Shown: positions 1 through 6,142, counted from the first letter of the stretch. The stretch is DNA of 9,160 nt from Kofleriaceae bacterium (GCA_016763395.1 JAESTW010000672.1:1-9160); one strand, 5' to 3'. A program made the numbers and translations. The notes: generated from the sequence alone by a model not told the origin.

Positions 1-7
1 AGAATTT

Positions 8-49
8 AGCGGCTGGCCGCGTAAAGTAAACGCTTGCGCAGCCAGCGCT
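8..49. repeat. Imperfect inverted repeat (long hairpin) at left edge
   Basis: Bases 8-17 pair with 41-49 (AGC-GCTGGC against GCCAGC-GCT with one bulged G at 11). Inside, GCGT at 19-22 pairs with ACGC at 30-33. It lies just beyond the stem-loop at the end of the bamB-like gene, so two hairpins stand in tandem downstream of that gene. No gene is visible in bases 1-75. It could be part of a termination region, a protein-binding palindrome, or the upstream region of a gene outside the window. The pairing is read directly; a function is not shown. Confidence 0.4.
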
Positions 50-89
50 AGAGAGCTCGGTTGGACTTATCCAACCTAGAGCTCTCTAG
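48..89 (-). terminator. Strong stem-loop spanning the bamB stop codon, terminator-like
   Basis: Bases 48-64 are the reverse complement of 71-89 apart from a 2-base bulge (TA at 77-78), giving a 17-bp stem with a 6-base loop (65-70). Read on the minus strand, the stem begins inside the last codons of the bamB-like gene and its TAG stop lies within it; the bulge is part of that stop codon. No T-tract follows on either side, so it is not a canonical intrinsic terminator. It could act as an mRNA 3'-end stabiliser, a Rho-pausing element or a binding palindrome. Confidence 0.45.
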
Positions 90-1245
90 TACTACTGATG
101 CCAAGCGAGTACAGCACTGCCGTGTTGCTGAGTACGTACATGCCCTGCCGCCCAATGGTTGGCGATCCTGAGATGCCGTAGCCGGGATCGAAGTACTGGA
201 CGATTTCGCCGCTATCAATATCTGCGACAAAGAGCCCCGCTTCAGACAGGCTGAAGAAAAGATGTCCGCCATGCAAGACTGGTTGACTGGGCTCACCACC
301 ATCTCGAAGTCCCTGCCGCCAAATGATGTTCCCGTGAAAATCCAAGGCGTAGACGCCCAGTTCGGCTGCAACGAAAAATATGTGCGTATCGTTGGCCACC
401 AGACCACCGCCGCCTGCTACTTCGCGAGACCACTGAATCCTGCCAGTGAGCTTATCAAGGGCAAAGAGGCCACCTGCGGACGAGGCCGCCAGGACTAAAT
501 CTCCAGCGATAACGGGGGTTGTATCGACGTCTAAAAAACGTTCTTCGCCATTCTTGAGAGAGCTTATCCATGCAACTGACCCGGTTGCAGTGCGCAGGGC
601 AACGACATTGCCATCTGAGAAACCCGCGTAAACCAGCTCACCGTCCACTTGAAGTCCGGCGTGCCCTCGCAAGGTATACTCCTCATCAGATTCGGACTTG
701 TAGCTCCAGCGGAGCTTGCCCGATTGCAGATCAAGAGAATGTATTTGATCGCCCTCGTTGCTGACCAAGACCGCATCATCTGCGAGCACAGGTGTTTGAG
801 AAATTGCGCTGCGAGTCGCATATCGCCACTGCTCTTCACCGAGAGTATTGAGACAGAGGAGTATTCCGTCGTCAGTACCAACGTAGATTCGGCCTCGGTG
901 CACTAGTGGGCGACTGCTCACTGCACCGATTTTCTTTTTCCACAGAATTTCACCACGAGGCGCATCTAGAGCGTAGAACCAGCCGCTGCGTGAGCCCATG
1001 AAGAGTTGATCTTCGGCCCAACTGGAGGCCATGTACAGCGCCGGACTGGCGAATTCTTGTGGTGAAGGATCGCGTGATACTTCACTTATCGACTTGCGCC
1101 AAAAAGTCGACAGAACTGGAACGCCAGCTCCTGTCTTCTCGATGGCCGAGCTTGCGTCTAGGTTGCGATTGGGTGTGGCGCATCCGGCAATGGTAGGCAA
1201 TGCCAGCGCAGCCAAGATCGCGGCGCAGCGAATGTGGCTATTCAC
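76..1245 (-). CDS. bamB: BamB-like PQQ-type beta-propeller outer-membrane lipoprotein
   Basis: 389 aa, almost the length of E. coli BamB. The N-terminus is a lipoprotein signal: a hydrophobic stretch at about residues 8-19, then the lipobox I-A-G-C with Cys22 as lipidation site. Ala23 follows, not Asp, which fits outer-membrane sorting. The rest is made of repeated blade motifs of the type 'G-x-(F/V)-x-A-L-D-x-x-x-G-x-(I/V)-x-W' at about residues 88-102, 125-140, 166-180, 212-226, 259-272, 296-309 and 336-350, so a 7-8-bladed propeller is expected. In the known family, BamB is the accessory lipoprotein of the BAM complex that inserts outer-membrane proteins. The start is GTG at 1245, with GGGAG three bases upstream; it overlaps the end of the extended frame of the preceding TPR gene. 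The neighbour pair yfgM-bamB supports the call. A generic PQQ-repeat protein outside BAM remains possible. Confidence 0.8.
   Translation of the reverse strand: MNSHIRCAAILAALALPTIAGCATPNRNLDASSAIEKTGAGVPVLSTFWRKSISEVSRDPSPQEFASPALYMASSWAEDQLFMGSRSGWFYALDAPRGEILWKKKIGAVSSRPLVHRGRIYVGTDDGILLCLNTLGEEQWRYATRSAISQTPVLADDAVLVSNEGDQIHSLDLQSGKLRWSYKSESDEEYTLRGHAGLQVDGELVYAGFSDGNVVALRTATGSVAWISSLKNGEERFLDVDTTPVIAGDLVLAASSAGGLFALDKLTGRIQWSREVAGGGGLVANDTHIFFVAAELGVYALDFHGNIIWRQGLRDGGEPSQPVLHGGHLFFSLSEAGLFVADIDSGEIVQYFDPGYGISGSPTIGRQGMYVLSNTAVLYSLGISSTREL
1238..1245 (-). other. 8-base stop/start overlap (GTGAATAG) joining the TPR frame to bamB
   Basis: On the minus strand the bamB-like GTG start (1245-1243) and the TAG (1240-1238) that closes the long TPR frame lie within the same 8 bases, GTGAATAG. 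Such overlaps are typical of translationally coupled operon genes. The TAG is in frame with the upstream gene only if the TGA at 1385-1387 is read through, so the overlap is evidence for the original extent of that gene. Confidence 0.75.
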
Positions 1246-1384
1246 CGGCTCCCAATCCGTCCAAGCGGGTTTCGATCGATTGCTGCAGTGATGTGTCCGG
1301 GTTCTCGCTTAGAACTTTTTGGTACATCTTGATGCCTTCGTCGCGTTTTCCGAGCGCGACCAAAATTCGCCCCTGGTGATATAG
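1238..1384 (-). pseudogene. In-frame C-terminal continuation of the TPR protein after an internal TGA
   Basis: Immediately after the TGA at 1387-1385 the same frame stays open for 48 codons and ends with TAG at 1240-1238. The translation starts LYHQGRILVALGK, continues with a helix reading EGIKMYQKVL and then ENP, and ends in DGLGAGE. That is the pattern of a TPR helix pair (small residue, LG turn, Tyr, then Pro), so it continues the upstream protein. With the interrupting codon the full product would be 263 aa. It is either a remnant cut off by a nonsense mutation, the result of a base-call error, or a segment made by readthrough. It is too short to be a gene of its own and has no credible start. 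Confidence 0.7.
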
Positions 1385-1387
1385 TCA
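1385..1387 (-). other. In-frame TGA inside the TPR gene, context TAC-TGA-CTA
   Basis: The codon order is ATG CGA GAC TAC TGA CTA TAT CAC. Codons before and after it form one continuous TPR reading frame. In E. coli, UGA followed by C is known as a weak termination signal, which leaves leaky readthrough possible. Only 4 bp (ACCA/TGGT) can pair close downstream, so a selenocysteine insertion element is not supported. A single substitution from a sense codon such as TCA, GGA, CGA or TGG would explain it. Confidence 0.85.
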
Positions 1388-2029
1388 GTAGTCTCGCATC
1401 GGCCCGCCCTCGTTGGGCTGGATGTCGGCAAATGCCTTAAGAGCCTTCTCAAGGCCGCTTTGACGGCTTCCAGGATCTTCTTCGGCCATTGCTTTTGCCT
1501 CTAAAGAGTAGCCAATGCCCTCGCGAGCGCTCATGCGTATCGCATCGGGAACGCTGCTCTTGACGACTTTGGCATAGGCTGCGCTAGCATCATCAAAACG
1601 TCCGGACTCAAGGAGAAGCTTTGCCTCTCGAGGCAGTGTAAGTGCGGACAGCCCCATGTTGCCGTGCTCACTTCGGACAGCAGCAAGAGCGTCAAGACCA
1701 GCGCTTCGGCGCGCCTCTTCGGTGCTAAAGGGTTCTACTGGAACCGCAGTCTCGGGTGCAGTCTCGTCCGGGCCGACTACCGGACGGTCGAGAACTTTCA
1801 TCGCCTGGGCGTAGGAGTCTGTGGCTTGCCTGGCTGACTTGTCATGCATCCAACCCATCACTTGCCACGCGACAATGCCGGCCGCGATGAGTCCACCGCC
1901 GATAGCGAGTTTCTTCCAGTGCGGCGCCAACCTGTCACTTAGCGAATTGACTGTTTGGACAAATTCGTCCGGCTCAAGAAGCTCGGGATCAACTTTGCCG
2001 CGACCGTGGGTACCCTTATTTTTTGCCAT
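1385..2029 (-). CDS. YfgM-like membrane-anchored tetratricopeptide protein, ending at a premature TGA
   Basis: 214 aa as read to the first stop. It has a basic, polar N-terminus (residues 1-38), one membrane segment at about 41-60 and a helical, Ala-rich periplasmic part with TPR-like helix pairs at about 110-160 and 165-205. This is the architecture of YfgM / TPR_21-type ancillary proteins. In E. coli, YfgM sits in the inner membrane, belongs to the periplasmic chaperone network, and is encoded next to bamB and der as here. The start ATG at 2029 has GAGGA three bases upstream. The reading frame stops at TGA 1387-1385 in the middle of a repeat, but homologous-looking sequence continues in the same frame to 1238. 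The shown product is therefore probably C-terminally truncated, unless the TGA is an error or is read through. The family call is fairly secure; orthology to YfgM rests on architecture and synteny. Confidence 0.75.
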   Translation of the reverse strand: MAKNKGTHGRGKVDPELLEPDEFVQTVNSLSDRLAPHWKKLAIGGGLIAAGIVAWQVMGWMHDKSARQATDSYAQAMKVLDRPVVGPDETAPETAVPVEPFSTEEARRSAGLDALAAVRSEHGNMGLSALTLPREAKLLLESGRFDDASAAYAKVVKSSVPDAIRMSAREGIGYSLEAKAMAEEDPGSRQSGLEKALKAFADIQPNEGGPMRDY

Positions 2030-2136
2030 AATTCCTCGTTTGCATCCAGTGAGAATGCCTTAGCACCGCGTAGTAACACCAGAAATGCGAGAGTGTCAAT
2101 TTGGACTCGACTTCCATTGAGAAGGTTGTCCAGCGC

Positions 2137-2155
2137 CCTGCCTCTTGTGGGCAGG
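2137..2155 (+). other. Hairpin 1 in the leader of the barrel gene
   Basis: CCTGCC (2137-2142) pairs perfectly with GGCAGG (2150-2155) around a 7-base loop. It lies just ahead of a second perfect hairpin and shares base 2155 with it, so the two cannot both form fully. The last two stem bases are also the first two of the GGAG ribosome-binding-like sequence (2154-2157). It could be an RNA leader structure or a DNA-binding palindrome. Confidence 0.45.
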
Positions 2156-2175
2156 AGTGCTAATGTGCAGCACTC
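2155..2175 (+). promoter_or_regulatory. Hairpin 2 abutting the GTG start of the barrel gene
   Basis: GAGTGCT (2155-2161) and AGCACTC (2169-2175) form a perfect 7-bp stem with a 7-base loop. The start codon GTG of the downstream gene begins at the next base (2176). Three of the four bases of the only good Shine-Dalgarno-like sequence, GGAG (2154-2157), lie in the stem, so folding would hide it. The position suggests translational control by RNA structure; that is inference. Confidence 0.5.
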
Positions 2176-2183
2176 GTGCATAA
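2163..2183 (+). CDS. Possible 6-codon leader peptide ORF overlapping the barrel gene start
   Basis: ATG at 2163 has the best ribosome-binding site in this leader: GGAG at 2154-2157 with a 5-base spacer. It encodes Met-Cys-Ser-Thr-Arg-Ala and stops at TAA 2181-2183. The GTG start of the barrel gene (2176) lies inside it in another frame, so termination followed by restart could drive translation of the main gene, which has no Shine-Dalgarno of its own at normal spacing. ORFs this short are common by chance, so this is a suggestion only. Confidence 0.25.
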   Translation: MCSTRA

Positions 2184-2724
2184 CTTCACTCATGCCCTTT
2201 GCTCCGCCGCAGTGCTTCTAGGAGTACTCTCTGAAGCGTTTTCGGGACACGGGCTTGGTGCAGTCCGCAGTGCACACGCCGACGAGGGCGAATCTTCATT
2301 TAGTACGGGCGTCGCGGTGTCGGGCTTTTCGATTCCGGACCACAATCCGCTTGGCGGCCTAATCGGTTTTGACTACGAATACTCAGTGACAGAGGCGGTC
2401 TGGTTAAAACTCAGCGCCGGTGGCGGAACGTACTACGATGATGGCGCCCCCGCGTACGCTGGCTACTCGCACGTTGGCATTAGCTATCTGATCGATGTGC
2501 TGCAATATGTCCCGTATATTGACCTGGGAGTTGGTGTGCTGGCGGTTGCTGCAGACGATGTGGAGGAGCCTATTTTGCCGCTGATCGAGATCGGGGTTGG
2601 CATGGATTTTCTTACTTCAAAGGAGCGCTCCTATGGGGTGTTTGCCCGCTTTGAGTCGTTTCTTGGCCGAAGTGCGTTTTACAGCATTGGGGTTCGGCGA
2701 AGCTGGCGCTGGGGATTCTTCTAG
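2176..2724 (+). CDS. Exported small beta-barrel-like (outer-membrane) protein, unassigned family
   Basis: 182 aa. A signal-peptide-like N-terminus has its hydrophobic core at about residues 7-19 and a likely signal peptidase I site after Ala-His-Ala35. The remaining ~147 residues are rich in Gly, Tyr and Val, with alternating hydrophobic and polar stretches typical of beta strands (for example 45-52, 62-70, 74-83, 97-106, 112-125, 134-144, 152-163 and 166-174). The chain ends in Phe-Phe; a C-terminal Phe is the classic BAM recognition signal of outer-membrane barrels. I do not recognise a specific family. The n-region has only His as a possible charge, which is weak for a signal peptide. The start is GTG, as a stop at 2161 precludes a longer frame and no ATG fits. 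It stands alone on the plus strand, divergent from the yfgM/bamB-like pair, so it could be a client of that machinery. Surface adhesion or structural roles cannot be judged. Confidence 0.65.
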   Translation: MHNFTHALCSAAVLLGVLSEAFSGHGLGAVRSAHADEGESSFSTGVAVSGFSIPDHNPLGGLIGFDYEYSVTEAVWLKLSAGGGTYYDDGAPAYAGYSHVGISYLIDVLQYVPYIDLGVGVLAVAADDVEEPILPLIEIGVGMDFLTSKERSYGVFARFESFLGRSAFYSIGVRRSWRWGFF

Positions 2725-2763
2725 GCGCCACCTACGGAATGCGGCGTGAAATGCACCCATTTT

Positions 2764-3324
2764 CTAGCGTTGCCAGAGCCCTGCGATATCCAACTCTATG
2801 GCGTCAAAAGGGATGAGCCGCGCGGCGTCGCTGCCATGGTGTGTGTGTAGCAATCGGTAACTACTTCCGTCCGATTGATAGGTTTCGATCGTCTGACTCA
2901 GGCAGCCAACGAGCCAAACATAAGCGATCTTTTCCCGAGCAAAGAGAGGCATCTTGATGGCGCGATCGATTCCCTCGGTTGATGGCGAAAGAACCTCGCA
3001 AACCCAGTCGGGGGCCAGTGTGAATGCAGCGACCTCTGGAAGTTCAGGCATTCGCTCTCGGCGCCAACTGGCCATATCCGGCACGACAACATCGTCAAGC
3101 AGATGAAGCTCGGGCTCATCCAGGATCACCCATCCACCTGGGCCGTGCTTGCCACGATGAAAAGGTCCGCCAAGTTCACTACCCAATACGGATGCAGCCA
3201 AGGCATGAAGCGCAGCGGGCCTTGGTGAAACAACCAATTCACCGTTGAGAATCTCGCCGACGACATTGTCAGGCAAGTTCGCCAGCTCCTGGTTCAACGT
3301 AAGCTGGCGAGCAAATTCCGACAT
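2764..3324 (-). CDS. Uma2 family protein (PD-(D/E)XK nuclease-like fold)
   Basis: 186 aa, the usual length of the Uma2/DUF820 family. Hallmarks are visible in order: an N-terminal 'E-I-L-N-G-E-L-V-V-S-P-R-P' strand pair (residues 24-36), the 'V-V-V-P-D' motif with Asp83, 'P-D-W-V-C-E-V-L-S-P-S-T' with Glu110, and Lys124 in the following 'D-R-A-I-K-M-P-L-F-A' helix. These match the Asp/Glu/Lys set of the restriction-endonuclease fold, so the putative active site looks intact. Uma2 proteins are widespread, often in many copies per genome, and their biological role is not settled. The ATG at 3324 has only a weak AGAG upstream. The gene converges with the barrel gene (39 bases between stops) and follows der on the same strand by 56 bases. 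Confidence 0.85.
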   Translation of the reverse strand: MSEFARQLTLNQELANLPDNVVGEILNGELVVSPRPAALHALAASVLGSELGGPFHRGKHGPGGWVILDEPELHLLDDVVVPDMASWRRERMPELPEVAAFTLAPDWVCEVLSPSTEGIDRAIKMPLFAREKIAYVWLVGCLSQTIETYQSDGSSYRLLHTHHGSDAARLIPFDAIELDIAGLWQR

Positions 3325-3358
3325 TCGCTATGACTCTACCACGACCGCGCCATAATTA

Positions 3359-3372
3359 GGACGACCGATTTT
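3359..3372. repeat. Direct repeat copy 1, just downstream of der
   Basis: GGACGACCGATTTT occurs here between der and the Uma2 gene and again, exactly, at 3436-3449 inside the last part of der. Its core ACGACCG also appears at 3341-3347, 20 bases to the left. The 56-base spacer 3325-3380 otherwise shows no clear terminator. Confidence 0.5.
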
Positions 3373-3380
3373 TTCGAAGC

Positions 3381-4826
3381 CTAGCCTCGTCGCCGGTTGC
3401 GTTTGTGCCGGCCTTTGTTTTTGTTGGGCTTGGCCGGACGACCGATTTTGTTTTTGATGATCACTCGCAAGGGAGTACCGACAAAGCCGTAGCGCTTGCG
3501 CAATTGGTTGGCGATGAAGCGGTTGTAGTTCTTGTCGACCGCCGTCGGGTGGTTGGCGAAGAGCAGGAAGGTTGGCGGCCGGGTTCGGGCCTGGGTTAGA
3601 TAGTGGATGGTCACCATCTTGTTGCCCTTATTGGGGGGCGGATGGGTTTCGCAAACTTCCGCAAAGAAGCGGTTGAGCTCGGATGTGGCGATGCGCTTTC
3701 GGTGCTCACGAGAGACCGCGTCAATAAGCGACATGAGCTCGCCAACGCCGTCGCCGCGCAAGGCAGACATCAGGTGAATGGGCGCGAAGGTCAAGAAGTG
3801 CAGTTCGTCAGTGGTCTTCTCGCGCAGCTTCTTCTCGGCCCCTGCCCCAGTCAAAAGATCGGACTTGTTGAGAGCGATGACGAGCGCCTTGCCCGAGTCT
3901 TCGATCATACCGGCCAGCCGCGCGTCTTGCTCACTTGGCTCGTCTTCGCCATCGACAACCAAGACGACAACGTCGGCCCGTTTGAGCTGGGAAATTGCGA
4001 GTGAAACGCTTATCCGTTCTGTCTCTTCGTCAATCCGTCCACGTCGGCGGATTCCAGCGGTATCAACCAGGATGTAGGGCTGGTCATTGTATTCAAACTC
4101 GGTATCGACCGGATCTGTGGTTGTTCCAGCAACGTCGTGGACTAGGGAACGCTCCACTCCCAACAAGCGATTGACTAGAGAAGACTTGCCAGCATTGGGC
4201 TTGCCAATAAACGCAATCCGCAGTGGTCTGTCGAGTTCGCCGATTCGAGATTTCTGGCCTTCTTCTGGCTTATCATCCAGTGGACCGAAGAGGTTTACTG
4301 GCTCTTCTTCTTCCAGGGTCGGTTCTACTTCGAGTTTGTCGACAATGGCTTGCAGTAAATCGTCAACTCCCCGGCCGTGAGCACCTGACACTGGATAGGG
4401 CTCACCCATACCCAGTGCGTGCATTTCGTGAACGAGCCACTGGGTCTGATTGCCATCAATTTTGTTGGCAGCGAGGAAGATGGGCTTGCCCAGTTTGCGA
4501 AGCATGTCGACCACTTCTTGATCGAGCGGAGTGATGCCAGCGCGAGCATCGACGACGAGTACGATGCCATCCGCTTCACGCAATGCGGCGTGGGCTTGGC
4601 GGTGAATACCCGCACCGATGACGTCTTTTTCCGCTTCCGGATCGAGGCCGCCAGTGTCGACAATTCTAAGCTTGCGACTGAAGTATTCAAACTCGCCATA
4701 GCGTCTGTCTCGGGTGAGGCCTGGCGTGTCATGTACGAGCGCCGGACGCCCGCCGACGATACGGTTGTAGAGAGTGGACTTGCCAACGTTAGGTCGGCCG
4801 ACGATTGCTATGAGTGGTGCTGCCAT
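3381..4826 (-). CDS. der: Ribosome-assembly GTPase Der (EngA), two G domains
   Basis: 481 aa, normal for Der. The first G domain carries GRPNVGKST (residues 10-18), TRDR (38-41), DTGG (57-60), NKID (121-124) and SGAHGRG (147-153). An acidic linker follows at about 165-195. The second G domain has GKPNAGKSS (208-216), TTTDPVDT (235-242), DTAG (255-258), NKSD (320-323) and SALRGDG (354-360). A KH-like domain (about 376-458) and a strongly basic tail close the protein. Der is a GTPase needed for 50S subunit maturation and binds rRNA. The start is ATG 4826, preceded by AGGA at 8-base spacing and overlapping the era stop (TAATG). A longer frame to 4871 would only add 15 residues encoded by the era end. 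All GTP-binding motifs look intact. Confidence 0.96.
   Translation of the reverse strand: MAAPLIAIVGRPNVGKSTLYNRIVGGRPALVHDTPGLTRDRRYGEFEYFSRKLRIVDTGGLDPEAEKDVIGAGIHRQAHAALREADGIVLVVDARAGITPLDQEVVDMLRKLGKPIFLAANKIDGNQTQWLVHEMHALGMGEPYPVSGAHGRGVDDLLQAIVDKLEVEPTLEEEEPVNLFGPLDDKPEEGQKSRIGELDRPLRIAFIGKPNAGKSSLVNRLLGVERSLVHDVAGTTTDPVDTEFEYNDQPYILVDTAGIRRRGRIDEETERISVSLAISQLKRADVVVLVVDGEDEPSEQDARLAGMIEDSGKALVIALNKSDLLTGAGAEKKLREKTTDELHFLTFAPIHLMSALRGDGVGELMSLIDAVSREHRKRIATSELNRFFAEVCETHPPPNKGNKMVTIHYLTQARTRPPTFLLFANHPTAVDKNYNRFIANQLRKRYGFVGTPLRVIIKNKIGRPAKPNKNKGRHKRNRRRG
3436..3449. repeat. Direct repeat copy 2, inside the der 3' end
   Basis: This exact 14-base copy of the sequence at 3359-3372 encodes part of the Lys-Ile-Gly-Arg-Pro segment in the basic tail of Der. 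A local duplication of the gene end, or chance within a short low-complexity region, could explain the pair. Confidence 0.5.
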
Positions 4827-4838
4827 TATTCGTATCCT
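4824..4838 (-). promoter_or_regulatory. era/der junction: ribosome-binding site and TAATG overlap
   Basis: On the minus strand AGGA (4838-4835) lies eight bases before the der ATG (4826-4824). The era stop TAA (4828-4826) shares its last base with that ATG. The arrangement fixes the der start and implies one transcript with coupled translation of the two GTPases. Confidence 0.8.
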
Positions 4839-5788
4839 AAATCTCTCAGTGACTTTGTTTGTTGCGACCAATTGGAATTGACCTTAACAAAAAGCTTCAA
4901 ATGTACCGGAACTCCAAAGAGCTGTGAGATCGCTTTGCGTCCGCGCTCACCAACAGCCTTGATTCGTTTTCCACCTTTGCCGATGACGATTCCTTTTTGC
5001 GAGTCACGCTCGACGTGAATGGCGGCGGAGATCACGATGTCGCCTTTGTCGCGTTCGTGGAATTCCTCGATAACAACTGCGCTAGCATAGGGTAGCTCGT
5101 CGCCTAGCTGCCTGAATAGTTGTTCCCGGACAAGCTCCGCTGCCAAGAAACGCTCAGCTTTGTCGGTGTACATCTCTTCGGGGAAGAGTCGCCCGCCCTT
5201 TGAAAAACGGCCCGCTATCTCCTGGAGCAATTGATCGGTCCCCTTGCCGCTCTTGGCGGAGATTGGGACTAGCATATCAAAGCGTTTGGTCTCGTCGAAG
5301 CCAGTCAAGATCGGCAATAACGCCGTCTTGTCTTCAAGTAAATCAACCTTGTTCAATGCCAGGATTGTAGGCCCTGAGAATTTCTCCAAGGCATCAAGCA
5401 TCGAGCGAGCTTCGGACTGCTGCAGGCTTTCCATGTCCTGCTGTTTGCGATGGCTAACATCGATCACCAAGAGAGCGACGTCCGAATTGCCGGCTGCGCC
5501 CAGTGCTTCTTCACGCATGAATCGCCGAAATGGTCCCTTGCCTTCTTGCATGCCGGGAGTGTCGACGAATACAACCTGCGCTGCCCCTTTGCCCACTTCG
5601 CAGTTGACGACTCCCATGACACGGTTGCGAGTGGTCTGTGGCTTTGACGAGACGGCCATCAGCCGCAATCCCATCAGCCGATTGAGCAGCGTCGACTTAC
5701 CAACGTTCGGCAAACCGAGAATTGCGCAGGTACCAACGTGCGCGATGATTTCGCTTTCAGGGATGTCCATGAGATCGGGCGTATACAT
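4826..5788 (-). CDS. era: GTPase Era (16S rRNA-binding, 30S assembly)
   Basis: 320 aa with the start chosen here. Motifs, counted from this start: GLPNVGKST (25-33), PQTTRNR with the switch I threonines (50-56), DTPG (76-79), NKVD (146-149) and SAK (177-179). A C-terminal KH domain follows, with VIGKGG at 268-273. Era couples GTP hydrolysis to binding the 3' end of 16S rRNA in 30S maturation. The P-loop has Leu where many Era proteins have Arg. The frame is open up to GTG 5863 (345 aa). I prefer ATG 5788 because GGTGG lies about five bases upstream and the extra 25 residues are unlike Era; ATG 5800 and ATG 5770 are alternatives. Its stop overlaps the der start. The 93 bases upstream to the next gene (5789-5881) would hold divergent promoters, but I see no clear consensus there. 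Confidence 0.93.
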   Translation of the reverse strand: MYTPDLMDIPESEIIAHVGTCAILGLPNVGKSTLLNRLMGLRLMAVSSKPQTTRNRVMGVVNCEVGKGAAQVVFVDTPGMQEGKGPFRRFMREEALGAAGNSDVALLVIDVSHRKQQDMESLQQSEARSMLDALEKFSGPTILALNKVDLLEDKTALLPILTGFDETKRFDMLVPISAKSGKGTDQLLQEIAGRFSKGGRLFPEEMYTDKAERFLAAELVREQLFRQLGDELPYASAVVIEEFHERDKGDIVISAAIHVERDSQKGIVIGKGGKRIKAVGERGRKAISQLFGVPVHLKLFVKVNSNWSQQTKSLRDLGYE

Positions 5789-5881
5789 GTATCCCACCAT
5801 GCGATCAATGATGGGATCGTCGCCAGCGTGCGTACCTGCTGAAAACTTGGTCCAGCGCATCACCTTTGCTAGCGTCTGAAC

Positions 5882-6142
5882 ATGGTGCGATTCTCACTTG
5901 CGTTGGCAGTTGTTGCAATTGTGGCGGCGGTACTCCCCGGCGGAATGTACATTGGTATGGGCGCGGGAAGTTTTGCAGCGACCTGCGGACTGATGATCTA
6001 CAAGACGCACGGCCTGCAATCTTGGTCCCGTCTCAGCGGTGCTCTGGCCGCTACTGTCGGTATTGCCGCACTGCTAATAGCAGCGGGCCGCTTTACGGCA
6101 ACCTACTGGGCGGTATCGCGAATGACTCAAATGCTGAGTTAG
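5882..6142 (+). CDS. Small hydrophobic membrane protein of unknown function
   Basis: 86 aa. Three hydrophobic stretches are visible at about residues 4-19, 23-40 and 52-68, separated by short turns with Gly-Gly and a basic/polar loop (Tyr-Lys-Thr-His-Gly-Leu-Gln-Ser). A three-helix inner-membrane protein is the simplest reading, although the first segment could act as a signal anchor. No family is recognised. The ATG has no good ribosome-binding site in front (the upstream GTCTGAAC is poor). Composition and length favour a real gene, and no other gene explains this interval. It is divergent from era and ends 16 bases before the convergent stop of the coiled-coil gene. Confidence 0.6.
   Translation: MVRFSLALAVVAIVAAVLPGGMYIGMGAGSFAATCGLMIYKTHGLQSWSRLSGALAATVGIAALLIAAGRFTATYWAVSRMTQMLS

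Noticed and set aside
1385..1387. Genome-wide reassignment of TGA to Trp or Gly
   Set aside because: TGG encodes Trp throughout, no other in-frame TGA occurs in the genes of this window, and the coiled-coil gene ends naturally at TGA right after its membrane helix.
1350..1390. Selenocysteine insertion at the internal TGA
   Set aside because: Only a 4-bp pairing (ACCA/TGGT) is found just downstream, not a bacterial SECIS-like stem, and a TPR structural protein gives no reason for selenocysteine.
1939..2193. 84-residue minus-strand ORF upstream of the TPR gene
   Set aside because: It overlaps the TPR start in a different frame, has no recognisable domain, and the TPR gene has its own good ribosome-binding site.
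3381..4871. Longer Der starting at 4871
   Set aside because: The additional 15 residues are translated from the era 3' end in another frame; ATG 4826 has a proper ribosome-binding site and the standard Der N-terminus.
4826..5863. 345-residue Era starting at GTG 5863
   Set aside because: The 25 extra residues do not look like Era, and the AAAGG upstream is too close to the start to serve as ribosome-binding site. It is kept as an alternative only.
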